Shown here piece by piece: positions 29,388-37,295 of a stretch of DNA of 64,000 nucleotides. A program made the translations under genes and the position numbers. Numbering within the stretch: the stretch's first letter is position 1; each line of letters opens with the position of its first letter. The notes under the pieces were generated by a model. The model saw nothing but the letters and a program-made list of their open reading frames with translations. It was not told where the DNA came from and did no database searches. This DNA comes from Gulbenkiania mobilis (lineage in GTDB: Bacteria > Pseudomonadota > Gammaproteobacteria > Burkholderiales > Chromobacteriaceae), in contig SMDA01000010.1 of NCBI GenBank assembly GCA_004346645.1, forward strand, positions 25,519-89,518. The letters run 5' to 3'.

Positions 29388-29410
29388 AACCGGGCCTTGC
29401 GCCCGGTTTT
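29388..29410 (+). terminator. Terminator of the phaCA operon
   Basis: Stem aaccgggc / gcccggtt with a 5-base loop, running into four T. Confidence 0.8.
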
Positions 29411-29630
29411 GCGTCTAGACCGGAGCGATCCCCGCTGAGGCGACGCGCCATCCCTCTTTGCTTTTCCCGCGTCCACTGTCCCTTTTTTGCAAACCCCTTA
29501 TCCAACAGGAGCTTGCAGGACATTTATTGGATTCTCTCCACCAGTGAGCGACCAGGCCCGACATTTTCCTTGCCAAGGCGGATGATTTTGTACAGAATCA
29601 AAACACAGCATCAATACGCAAGGCAAAACC

Positions 29631-30209
29631 ATGGCTCAGGGTGGAAAGCGGGAGGGCGCAGGGCGCAAGTCCGCCTTCGGCGGCGACAAGACGGTCCCGA
29701 TGCGGGTCCCCGAGCCGCTCAAGCCGGTACTGGACAGCTGGCTGGCTGAGTATCGCCAGTTGCGCACGGTGCACGGCAGTGAGGCCGAAGCCATCCACAC
29801 CTTGGCCGAAAGGCTGTCCCAGCTGTCGCTCCCGTTGTTTGCCAGTCGCGTACCGGCTGGTGCTCCCGCTCCCGCCGACGACCTGCGCGAGGCCGACATC
29901 GACCTCAACACGCACCTCGTCAACCGCCCTGCCACCACCTTTCTCGTCAAGGTCAAGGGGGACTCGATGATCGACGCGGGCATTCACGATGGCGACATGC
30001 TGGTGGTCGACCGCTCCCTGGAGGCGCGCGCCGGCAAGGTAGTCGTGGCCGTGCTGGACGGCGAATTGACGGTGAAGCGTCTGGAGCGCGAAAACGGGCG
30101 GGTACGGCTTTTGCCGGAAAACCCTGCCTACGCCCCAATCGAAGTGCCCGAAACGGCAAACTTCCTCATCTGGGGCGTTGTCACCAGTGTGATTCACAAA
30201 GTTGAATGA
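29631..30209 (+). CDS. UmuD/LexA-type S24 autoprotease with N-terminal extension
   Basis: A 192-aa protein. The C-terminal S24 peptidase has the Ser nucleophile in VKGDSMIDAGIHDGDMLVVDRS (read in parts, about 105-125) and the Lys in GKVVVAVLDGELTVKRL (about 145). A likely self-cleavage Ala-Gly lies in VPAGAPAPADD (about 75). The first 70 residues (GGKREGAGRKSAFGG then a helical part) are longer than E. coli UmuD and may bind DNA. No umuC follows. The 218-base upstream gap has no clear LexA box by eye. It could be a Pol V subunit acting in trans or a small self-cleaving regulator. Confidence 0.8.
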   Translation: MAQGGKREGAGRKSAFGGDKTVPMRVPEPLKPVLDSWLAEYRQLRTVHGSEAEAIHTLAERLSQLSLPLFASRVPAGAPAPADDLREADIDLNTHLVNRPATTFLVKVKGDSMIDAGIHDGDMLVVDRSLEARAGKVVVAVLDGELTVKRLERENGRVRLLPENPAYAPIEVPETANFLIWGVVTSVIHKVE

Positions 30210-30221
30210 GGACCAGGAATC

Positions 30222-30365
30222 ATGAAAACCAGTGAACAGATCAAGATGAAGTTTTTGGACTGGCGCCGCCTGCCCAAGGCATTCCGCGCCGTGGTGGAAG
30301 GCCAGCCGCAAGTGCTGGTCACCCGTTCGCGTGGCAGTTACTTCGTACCGGTGGAATTCGTCTGA
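30222..30365 (+). CDS. Small conserved-looking 47-aa protein after the UmuD-like gene
   Basis: ATG 30222 with a good ribosome site (aggaccaggaatc) starts a 47-residue frame: a basic, helix-prone start (MKTSEQIKMKFLDWRRLPKAF) followed by a strand-like end (PQVLVTRSRGSYFVPVEFV). The gene begins 12 bases after the UmuD-like stop, so they are very likely one transcript. I do not recognise the family. It could be a partner or regulator of the protease. Confidence 0.6.
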   Translation: MKTSEQIKMKFLDWRRLPKAFRAVVEGQPQVLVTRSRGSYFVPVEFV

Positions 30366-30645
30366 AAATGCCCACCCAGTTTTTCTGCCCGCTTGCCCTG
30401 GCATCCGCCTCCACAGTGGATGACCGTTGTGACCCGGATCGGGCTGCCACCTCCGGCGGCCCGACCCTCCCCCACCTTTCCCTGCGGCTGGCCTAACCGG
30501 TAGCTGTGCCCCCTTCCGCGTCGCCCTGTAGGCTGGTCAAGCCCGTTCCGCCCTTTCGGCCAAGCTGTCCTTGCCGGCACCCGCGTGCCATGTATGCTCC
30601 ATGTTGCCCCCACTACCGGACGGCAGAGGCAAGGCCGGGCATAGA
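30366..30645. other. Gap with no gene seen
   Basis: 280 bases between the 47-aa gene and the convergent dusC. It contains a 9-base partial copy of the uptake word (30555-30563). No RNA gene or clear terminator was seen. Confidence 0.6.
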
Positions 30646-31602
30646 TCAGCCTGAAGCTGCAGCGCTGACGGCCCCCGCCAAACGCAGGCCTACCACGGCC
30701 TCGTCCGTTTCCCGGCGCAGCAACTCGAACAGCTGGCCGGCCTCGGGATAGGTACGGCGCAACTGGCCCAGCCATTGCTTCAGGCGCGCCACCGGATAGC
30801 GCGAGCCTTCCCCCTTGGCCCGGCACTGGGTGTAAAAATCCTCCACCCACGGCAGCAGCTGCGCCCACGGCATCGGGTCACCCTCTGTCCCGGCCGCAAT
30901 GCGCTGCGCCAGGTCGGGGGCAGCCACCAGACCACGACCGATCATCACCCGCTCGCAACCGCTGACGGACCGGATGGTGCGGTAGTCCTCGATGGTCCAG
31001 ACCTCGCCGTTGGCCACTACCGGCAAGCTGACGTGCTCGCGGATGCGGGCCAGCCACTCCCAGTGAGCGGGTGGGCGGTAGCCCTCCACCTTGGTCCGCG
31101 CATGCACCACCAGCTCGCTGGCCCCCGCGTCCGCCACCGCGGCGGCACATTCCAGCGTGTGCGCGGTGTCCTCATAGCCCAGACGCATCTTCGCCGTCAC
31201 CGGGACATGGGCCGGGACGGCGCTACGCATCGCGGCTACGATGTCATGCATCAGCGCCGGCTCCTTGAGCAGGACCGCTCCGCCCCGATGGCGGTTGACG
31301 GTGGGGGCAGGACAGCCGAAATTGATATCGACCGCCGGTGCTCCAAGCTCTGCGGCGCGGGCAGCATTGTCGGCCACGCAGGCCGGGTCGGACCCCAACA
31401 GCTGCACCCGCACCGGTGTGCCCGCCCGCGTCCGTGCACCGTTGCGCAACTCCGGGGCCAGCCGGTAAAACATCCGGGCAGGCAGGAGCACGCTGGTCAC
31501 ACGCACGAACTCGGTCACGCACACATCCACCCCGCCCAGACGGGTGAGGATGTCACGCATGACGTCGTCCACGAGCCCTTCCATTGGTGCCAACATCAGC
31601 AT
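30646..31602 (-). CDS. dusC: tRNA-dihydrouridine(16) synthase
   Basis: A 318-aa flavoenzyme reducing uridine in the tRNA D-loop. It has the FMN-binding TIM barrel with [16 protein letters not shown] at the start, the catalytic Cys in [17 protein letters not shown] (about 98) and [13 protein letters not shown], and DusC-type features rather than DusB. The start is ATG 31602 or the second ATG at 31596. The longer frame upstream is a shadow of the GNAT gene. Confidence 0.93.
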   Translation of the reverse strand: MLMLAPMEGLVDDVMRDILTRLGGVDVCVTEFVRVTSVLLPARMFYRLAPELRNGARTRAGTPVRVQLLGSDPACVADNAARAAELGAPAVDINFGCPAPTVNRHRGGAVLLKEPALMHDIVAAMRSAVPAHVPVTAKMRLGYEDTAHTLECAAAVADAGASELVVHARTKVEGYRPPAHWEWLARIREHVSLPVVANGEVWTIEDYRTIRSVSGCERVMIGRGLVAAPDLAQRIAAGTEGDPMPWAQLLPWVEDFYTQCRAKGEGSRYPVARLKQWLGQLRRTYPEAGQLFELLRRETDEAVVGLRLAGAVSAAASG

Positions 31603-31660
31603 GACAGGGTAACCTCTTGAAAAAAGGCGGGTATTGTACCTGTCTGGCGTACCCCTGTCT

Positions 31661-31671
31661 TTCGGCCAACC
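31661..31671 (-). repeat. Uptake-like word GGTTGGCCGAA
   Basis: Exact 11-mer in the divergent gap between dusC and the GNAT gene. Confidence 0.9.
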
Positions 31672-31689
31672 CTGTATTACGGAGCCTCC

Positions 31690-32148
31690 ATGAGCAACCT
31701 CGTCATCCGCCGCGCCAGCTTCAGCGATGTACCCGCCTTTCTGGCACTGTTTGTCGACTATCTTGCCTTTTACCATGTGGTACAGGCCCCAGCCGATTGC
31801 CGCCGCTTTCTGGAGAACCGATTGAAGGCCGGCGATGCGGTGGTGCTCCTCGGCAGCAGCGACAGCGGCGCGGTACAGGGTTTTGCCCTTCTCTATCCTG
31901 GCTTTTCTTCGCTCACCCTGCGCCCCAACTGGCTGCTGCACGACCTGTTCGTGGCACCGGCGGCCCGTGGGCAGGGACTGGCCGAGGCGCTGATCCGGGC
32001 TGCGCAGGAGGAGGTGGCGCGCCAGGGGGGAGAGATGATGCTGGAAACCGCCCACGACAATCTGACTGCCCAGTCGGTCTACCGCCGCTGTGGTCTAGTC
32101 CCGGACACTACCTTTGCCACTTGGCGTTGGCACCCCGGGGCGGCTTGA
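31690..32148 (+). CDS. GNAT family N-acetyltransferase
   Basis: A 152-aa GNAT protein. The acetyl-CoA loop is [20 protein letters not shown] (about 87-106), and the C-terminal part has [17 protein letters not shown], typical of the last GNAT strands. ATG 31690 follows a cggagcc ribosome site. Substrate unknown. Confidence 0.9.
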   Translation: MSNLVIRRASFSDVPAFLALFVDYLAFYHVVQAPADCRRFLENRLKAGDAVVLLGSSDSGAVQGFALLYPGFSSLTLRPNWLLHDLFVAPAARGQGLAEALIRAAQEEVARQGGEMMLETAHDNLTAQSVYRRCGLVPDTTFATWRWHPGAA

Positions 32149-32208
32149 CGCGCCCGCAGCGTTGCGGGATGCTCGCCCGCTTTCCCTGAAATTGAAGGCA
32201 GAAGCTCC

Positions 32209-33153
32209 ATGACACGCATCCCGGTGATCTTCGATACCGACCCGGGCCAGGATGATGCCGTTGCCATCCTGTTCATGCTCGGCGCCCACGAGGAAATCCA
32301 GCCCTTGGCGCTGACGGCCGTGGCCGGCAATGTCGGCCTGCATCACACCTCGCGCAACGCCCGCATCGTGTGCGAGTGGGCAGGCCGCCCGGATATTCCG
32401 GTGCATGCCGGGGCCGACCGGCCGTTGCTGGTCGCCCCTGTCACGGCTGAGCATGTGCACGGCAAGACCGGACTGGACGGCGTGCCGCTGCACGAGCCTT
32501 CCATGGCGCTGGCAGACGAGCATGCGGTCGACTTCATGGTTCGCACCTTGCGGGAGGCCGCCCCCGGCAGCATCACTCTGTGCCCCGTCGGCCCCCTCAC
32601 CAACATAGCCTTGGCCCTGCGGCGTGACCCTGGCTGCGTGCGCGGTATCCGGGAGATCGTGCTCATGGGCGGGGCCTACTTCGAGGCCGGCAACATCACC
32701 CCGGCAGCCGAATTCAACATCTACGCCGACCCGCATGCCGCCCAGATCGTGCTGCAATGCGGCGCGCCCATCACCATGCTGCCGCTGGACGTTACCCATC
32801 AGGCGCAGACCACCGCCGAGCGTGTCAGCCGCTGGCGTGCCCTGCCCAACCGTTGCGGCCCGCTGGCTGCCAATATCGTGACCAGCCTGGAACGCTACGA
32901 CGTGCAGAAGTTCGGCATGCACGGCGCGCCGATGCATGACCCCTGCGTCATTGCCTATCTTCTTGCGCCGGAGCTCTTTGCCGGGCGCAGGGTGAACGTA
33001 GAGGTAGAAACCACCAGCCCGCTCACACTGGGCGCCACGGTGGTGGACTGGTGGGGGACGAGCGGCCGCCCGGCCAATGTGCACTGGATCAACCAGGTGG
33101 ACGCCGACGGACTGTTCGCACGCATGACCGAGTACCTGGCCCGCCTGCCATGA
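32209..33153 (+). CDS. Inosine/uridine-preferring nucleoside hydrolase
   Basis: A 314-aa enzyme cleaving ribonucleosides to base and ribose. The N-terminal calcium-binding motif is IFDTDPGQDDAVA. Further motifs are AGNVGLHHTSRNA, PVGPLTNIALAL, VLMGGAYFEAGNITPAAEFNIYADP (read in parts) and the C-terminal metal ligand region MHDPCVIAYLL. The stop overlaps the DUF1653 start by four bases. Confidence 0.94.
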   Translation: MTRIPVIFDTDPGQDDAVAILFMLGAHEEIQPLALTAVAGNVGLHHTSRNARIVCEWAGRPDIPVHAGADRPLLVAPVTAEHVHGKTGLDGVPLHEPSMALADEHAVDFMVRTLREAAPGSITLCPVGPLTNIALALRRDPGCVRGIREIVLMGGAYFEAGNITPAAEFNIYADPHAAQIVLQCGAPITMLPLDVTHQAQTTAERVSRWRALPNRCGPLAANIVTSLERYDVQKFGMHGAPMHDPCVIAYLLAPELFAGRRVNVEVETTSPLTLGATVVDWWGTSGRPANVHWINQVDADGLFARMTEYLARLP

Positions 33154-33389
33154 ACGCTTCTTCCGCCGTATCCGCGCAGCCCGTTCCGGGCATCTACCGC
33201 CACTACAAGGGTGGCCTGTACGAAGTCAGCGGCGTGGCACGGCACTCGGAGACCGAAGCTTGGCACGTGGTCTACCGTGCGCTCTACGGGGACTTTGGCC
33301 TGTGGATACGCCCGCTGGAAATGTTTGTGGAAACGGTTGAGCACCAGGGTGGACCGGTGCCGCGCTTCGCCTTGGTGCAGCCGTTCTGA
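33150..33389 (+). CDS. DUF1653 family protein
   Basis: A 79-aa protein with the DUF1653 pattern (GIYRHYKGGLYEV, EAWHVVYRALYGDFGLWIRPLEMFVETV). The fold is SH3-like and the function unknown. It is coupled to the nucleoside hydrolase by an ATGA overlap and followed two bases later by the histone-deacetylase-like gene, forming a tight three-gene unit. Confidence 0.9.
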   Translation: MNASSAVSAQPVPGIYRHYKGGLYEVSGVARHSETEAWHVVYRALYGDFGLWIRPLEMFVETVEHQGGPVPRFALVQPF

Positions 33390-33391
33390 CC

Positions 33392-34297
33392 ATGCACATC
33401 TATCGCACCGATGTCTTCCCGATGCCGCTGCCGCCGGGCCATCGGTTCCCGGCAGAGAAGTACGCCCTGCTCACTCAGGCCGTAGCAGGTTTTGCGGCCG
33501 AGCAGCTGGCGATCGCCCCGCCAGCCAGTCGGGACGAGTTGTGTAGCGCCCATGCCCCATCCTATGTGGATGCCGTGCTAGGCGGCACCGTGCCTCCCGC
33601 GGTGATGCGCGAGATCGGCTTTCCGTGGTCGCCGGGGCTGGTGGAACGTAGCTGCCGGTCGGTGGGCGCCACGGTGTGGGCGGCGCTCAGCGCGCTTGAG
33701 AGCGGATGCGGCATCAACCTGGCCGGCGGCACGCATCACGCCTCGGCTGACAAGGGCAGCGGCTTCTGTGTATTCAACGATGTTGCGGTAGCCATCCGTA
33801 CCCTGCAGCGCAGCGGACGCATCCGGCGTGCGCTGGTGGTGGACCTGGACGTGCATCAGGGCAACGGCACCGCCGCCATCTTTGCCGGCGACCCATCGGT
33901 ATTCACCTTTTCGATGCATGGTGCCCGTAATTTCCCCTTCCGACGTACGGCTGGCAGCCTGGATATCGACCTGCCGGACGGCACGGGCGACGACAAATAC
34001 CTCGCCGCGCTTTCGGCCAACCTCGAGCCGGTGCTCACTGCTGCACGCGCCGACATTGTGTTTTATCTGGCCGGGGCCGACCCTTATGCGGGCGACCGCC
34101 TGGGCAAACTCTCGCTGACCAAGGCCGGGCTTGCAGCGCGCGACCGGCAGGTGCTGCAGGCTGTGCGTCAAAGCCAGCTCAGCCTGGTAGTAACGATGGC
34201 AGGCGGCTATGCGGTTCCAGTGAGCGACACGGTGGACATCCAGACCACCACCGTGCGGCTGACGCTCGAAGCGTTCGGCCAAGCCTTGCCACAGTAG
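33392..34297 (+). CDS. Histone deacetylase / acetylpolyamine amidohydrolase family protein
   Basis: A 301-aa zinc hydrolase of the arginase-deacetylase fold. Tandem His residues lie in GGTHHASADKGSGFCVFND (about 112-130), zinc ligands in VVDLDVHQGNGT (about 147-158) and GADPYAGDRLG (about 229), and a final GGY gives the transition-state Tyr. All catalytic residues are present. Bacterial members act on acetylated proteins or small amines. It contains an uptake-like word at 34012. Confidence 0.92.
   Translation: MHIYRTDVFPMPLPPGHRFPAEKYALLTQAVAGFAAEQLAIAPPASRDELCSAHAPSYVDAVLGGTVPPAVMREIGFPWSPGLVERSCRSVGATVWAALSALESGCGINLAGGTHHASADKGSGFCVFNDVAVAIRTLQRSGRIRRALVVDLDVHQGNGTAAIFAGDPSVFTFSMHGARNFPFRRTAGSLDIDLPDGTGDDKYLAALSANLEPVLTAARADIVFYLAGADPYAGDRLGKLSLTKAGLAARDRQVLQAVRQSQLSLVVTMAGGYAVPVSDTVDIQTTTVRLTLEAFGQALPQ
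34012..34022 (-). repeat. Uptake-like word GGTTGGCCGAA
   Basis: Exact 11-mer on the minus strand, inside the HDAC-like gene. Confidence 0.9.
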
Positions 34298-34560
34298 CCA
34301 CTCCCGCAGGCCTTCCCCCGCCCCCCTGCCCGTTAACGCGCTCCTCCTACGCACTCTCCCCAGCCACGCAGACAGCCTGCAGACCACTGCGCCTTTGGAG
34401 CGGTCAGCCACGGATGTTCTCCTTTCTTCGGCACGCGCATAAAGCGGGGACTGCGGGGCGGCTAGCTACTGCTTGCTCTTTTTCCCGGTTCAACAACTAT
34501 TTACGTGGAGAGGGGTCAGCGGGCTGTAGCCATTTTCAGAGGCAGCTGATCTTTTTATTA
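34298..34560. other. Gap upstream of the SRPBCC-MarR operon, no gene seen
   Basis: 263 bases that become AT-rich towards the right. No RNA gene or terminator recognised. The right end leads into the operator-promoter at 34561. Confidence 0.6.
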
Positions 34561-34583
34561 AGTGCACATATAATATGTCCACT
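34561..34583 (+). promoter_or_regulatory. Palindromic operator overlapping a -10 box (probable MarR site)
   Basis: The arms AGTGcACATAT and ATATGTcCACT form a 23-base inverted repeat around a central A, with one mismatched pair. It contains TATAAT at 34569-34574. It lies 22 bases upstream of the SRPBCC start in an operon encoding a MarR regulator, so autorepression is the simple reading. Confidence 0.75.
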
Positions 34584-34605
34584 TACACAAACCGAGGATC
34601 TTGCC

Positions 34606-35043
34606 ATGACCGCCTGGAGCACTTGCTGCACGCATGACTTTGACGCGCCAGTAACATCTATCTGGAGCGTGCTGGCCGACACATCCACTTGGAAGGACTG
34701 GAATCCGGGCGTCAAATCCATCCGGATCGACGGCCCCTTCGCCAATGGCACCGGATTTGCCATGGAACTGCCAGACGGCACCGTCATCGACAGTACACTG
34801 GTTTCCGTGGTCGCCCCTCAGACCTTTACGGACGAAAGCTGCTTTGGCGACACCCTTATCCAGGTCGAGCACCATGTCGAAGCGCTAACGGGTCAGAAAA
34901 GCCGTGTCACCTATGCCCTGCGTGCCCAGGGACCGGATGCCCAAGTGATCGGGGAAGCAGCCAGCGAGGATTTCCCCAGCGTACTGCAAGGTCTTGCCGA
35001 TTACCTTGCACGGAAGACGCAGAAGGAACACCCCCTCCCATGA
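34606..35043 (+). CDS. SRPBCC (START-like) family protein
   Basis: A 145-aa polyketide-cyclase-like hydrophobic-ligand-binding protein (STCCTHDFDAPVTSIWSVLADTSTWKDWNPGVKSIRID, in parts). The C-terminal helix is EDFPSVLQGLADYLARK. ATG 34606 has gaggatct before it. Its stop overlaps the MarR start (ATGA). The pair is probably induced by a small molecule sensed by the MarR protein; the ligand is unknown. Confidence 0.88.
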   Translation: MTAWSTCCTHDFDAPVTSIWSVLADTSTWKDWNPGVKSIRIDGPFANGTGFAMELPDGTVIDSTLVSVVAPQTFTDESCFGDTLIQVEHHVEALTGQKSRVTYALRAQGPDAQVIGEAASEDFPSVLQGLADYLARKTQKEHPLP

Positions 35044-35486
35044 CCGATGCCCCCCTGCCCACAACTTTCAGTGGCCCTTCCGAAAGCCCAGGTTTCCTGT
35101 TGTGGCGGATTTCCAACCTCTGGCAACGGGAACAACGGAACGCCCTGCAGCCGCTGGGGCTTACCCATACGCAGTTCGTGGCGTTGGCCGTGGCCAGCTG
35201 GTTTGGGCAGGAAGAACCGATCACCCAGGCCCGGCTCTCACAACTGACGCGCAGCGACCCTATGACCATTTCCCAAGTCGTGCGCACGTTGGAGAAGATG
35301 GGGTGCTTCGAGCGGGCCCCTCATCCTGAAGACACCCGCGCCAAAGTGATTACAGTCTCCGACGCCGGACGCGAGCTGGCCGCCCAGGCCATACGGATTG
35401 TGGAAGCCACCGATCGTGCCTTTTTCGAGCCCCTCGGAAAGGAAACCGCCTCACTGGTGCAACTGTTCCAGAAGCTGCTCAGGTAA
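35040..35486 (+). CDS. MarR family transcriptional regulator
   Basis: A 148-aa winged-helix dimer. The DNA-binding part covers about 45-110: LTHTQFVALAVASWFG, ITQARLSQLTRSDPMTISQVVRTLEKMGCFERAPHPEDTRAKV (in parts), then ITVSDAGRELAAQA in the wing. It is translationally coupled to the SRPBCC gene, with a palindrome over the promoter at 34561. Confidence 0.93.
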   Translation: MTDAPLPTTFSGPSESPGFLLWRISNLWQREQRNALQPLGLTHTQFVALAVASWFGQEEPITQARLSQLTRSDPMTISQVVRTLEKMGCFERAPHPEDTRAKVITVSDAGRELAAQAIRIVEATDRAFFEPLGKETASLVQLFQKLLR

Positions 35487-35700
35487 GCTGCACCCACGGC
35501 CCACTGTCCAGTGCGCGGATTCACGCTCACCAGTGGGCCCGCCTCCTTTCACTTCTGGTCGCGGGTTGGCAGGGTAACGGGGCCGGCATGCCGATATCTG
35601 GCAGGGCACTGCCGGGCGCAGACAGCGCAAAGGCCTTCCACTCTGGTCGTACCGGGGAGACGCCACGATTTCAACCATGACAGCACCGGAGGATCCATCC

Positions 35701-36255
35701 ATGGAAAATTCACAGCATACACACCTAGAGACGGCCACCTTCGCCGGCGGCTGCTTCTGGTGCATCGAAACCGCATTCAACCGGCTGCGGGGCGTGGAAC
35801 GCGCGGTGTCCGGCTACACTGGCGGAGACGTGCCCAACCCCAGTTACCGTGCCGTATGCACGGGCAACACCGGCCATGCGGAGGCAGTCCAGATCACTTT
35901 CAACCCGGAGCACATCAGCTACCGCACCCTGCTGGAAGTCTTTTTCAGCCTGCACGACCCCACCACACTCAACCGTCAGGGAAACGATGTCGGCACACAA
36001 TACCGCTCCGCCATTTTCTATCACGACCAAGCGCAGCACGAGGCGGCGGAAGCCATCGTGAAGGAACTGAACGACAGCCGGGCCTTCGGCCAACCTTTGG
36101 TCACCGAAGTCGTCCCAGCCACCCGTTTCTATCCTGCCGAGGACGAGCATCAGCGCTACTTCGAGAAAGCGCCCTACACCCCCTATTGCCAAGTGGTGGT
36201 GGCGCCCAAAGTCGCCAAGTTCCGCCAGCACTATGCCAGTCTGCTGAAGGACTAG
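35701..36255 (+). CDS. msrA: Peptide methionine-S-sulfoxide reductase A
   Basis: A 184-aa repair enzyme for S-epimers of methionine sulfoxide. The active-site motif is TFAGGCFWCIETAFNRL (Cys about residue 18). SGYTGGDVPNPSYRAVCTGNTGHAE and ending YCQVVVAPKV are typical. ATG 35701 is chosen over 35677 because ggagg lies eight bases upstream. The 214-base gap before it shows nothing else. Confidence 0.96.
   Translation: MENSQHTHLETATFAGGCFWCIETAFNRLRGVERAVSGYTGGDVPNPSYRAVCTGNTGHAEAVQITFNPEHISYRTLLEVFFSLHDPTTLNRQGNDVGTQYRSAIFYHDQAQHEAAEAIVKELNDSRAFGQPLVTEVVPATRFYPAEDEHQRYFEKAPYTPYCQVVVAPKVAKFRQHYASLLKD
36085..36095 (-). repeat. Uptake-like word GGTTGGCCGAA
   Basis: Exact 11-mer on the minus strand, inside msrA. 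Confidence 0.9.
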
Positions 36256-36280
36256 CCTGCGCACAGCGGCCCCCAGCCGG

Positions 36281-36286
36281 TATAAT
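36281..36286 (+). promoter_or_regulatory. Possible -10 box of the potassium-channel operon
   Basis: A perfect TATAAT lies 41 bases upstream of the channel start, but no convincing -35 box is visible. Confidence 0.35.
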
Positions 36287-36326
36287 GCAGCCTGCATGAC
36301 TTTCGCCCGCAAGGGGCCGTACACTG

Positions 36327-37292
36327 ATGGGAAACGCCTTTGCGCGCAAACTGCTGTTCCTGCTAAGCCTGCTGCTCGCCGCGCTGGTGGCGGGTACGGT
36401 CGGCTACATGCTGATCGAAGGCTGGCCGCTGTTCGACAGCCTGTACATGACGGTCATTACGCTGGCCACCATCGGCTACGGCGAAACGCATCCCCTGAGC
36501 GACGAAGGGCGGCTCTTTACCATCGCCATGGTGGTGTTCGGCACCGGCGTAGTCGGTTACGGCCTATCTTCGCTAACGCTGATGCTGTTCCAGGGCGACC
36601 TGCCCATCTACCTCAAGCGCAGGAAAATGGAAAAACTGATCGCCCGCCTCGAAGGGCACATCATCATCTGCGGCCTGAGCCGCACCGGGCAGTACACGCT
36701 GGACGAACTGCTGCGCTCCGGGTTGGATGTGGTGGTGCTCGAAAAAACTGAAAGCCAGGCCATCACTTTGGAGGGCCGGGACATCCCCTACATCATCGGG
36801 GACGCCACGCAGGACGAGAACCTGCAGGCTGCGGGCGTGGACAAGGCGCGCGCCCTGATCACCTGCCTCTCATCGGATGCCGAGAACGCCTTTGTGGTCG
36901 TGACTGCCAAAAACCTCAACCGCACCCTGATGGTGGTGTCCAAGGCCGAGACCGAAAACTCGCGTCGCAAGCTGCTGGCGGTAGGGGCAGACAAGGTGGT
37001 CATCCCCTCGCATCTGGGCGGACAGAACATGGCCAACATGGTGATCCGCCCCGAAACCCTGCACTTTTTCGAACGGCTGCACCAGCACTATCCCCACGCT
37101 TTCCAGGCCGAGGTGCAGCCTGTGGACGCCTTCTGGCAGGGACGTACGCTCGGCGAGTATCTCAGCGTGCAGGAGGGCCGGGTGACCGTGCTGGCGCTGG
37201 AGTTGCCGGGCGGAGAAGTGGACTTCAACCCCGCCCCGTCCACTCTGCTGCAGCCGGGCAGCGCCATCATGCTGATCCGCACGGTGCTGTAA
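36327..37292 (+). CDS. Potassium channel with RCK (TrkA-N/TrkA-C) regulatory domains
   Basis: A 321-aa two-helix channel. The first helix is at about 8-30, the pore loop with selectivity filter TIGYGE at about 48-54, and the second helix at about 65-90. The RCK N-terminal Rossmann domain follows (HIIICGLSRTGQYTLDEL at about 112-129, IIGDATQDENLQAAGVDKA), then an RCK C-terminal domain to the end. The nucleotide loop is GLSRTG rather than the usual GxGxxG. It resembles MthK and E. coli Kch. It ends three bases before the sensor kinase gene. Confidence 0.92.
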   Translation: MGNAFARKLLFLLSLLLAALVAGTVGYMLIEGWPLFDSLYMTVITLATIGYGETHPLSDEGRLFTIAMVVFGTGVVGYGLSSLTLMLFQGDLPIYLKRRKMEKLIARLEGHIIICGLSRTGQYTLDELLRSGLDVVVLEKTESQAITLEGRDIPYIIGDATQDENLQAAGVDKARALITCLSSDAENAFVVVTAKNLNRTLMVVSKAETENSRRKLLAVGADKVVIPSHLGGQNMANMVIRPETLHFFERLHQHYPHAFQAEVQPVDAFWQGRTLGEYLSVQEGRVTVLALELPGGEVDFNPAPSTLLQPGSAIMLIRTVL

Positions 37293-37295
37293 GCC

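Noticed and set aside
29588..29608. Possible LexA (SOS) box upstream of the UmuD-like gene
   Set aside because: TTGT and ACAG halves are 13 bases apart rather than CTGT-N8-ACAG, so the match is too poor.
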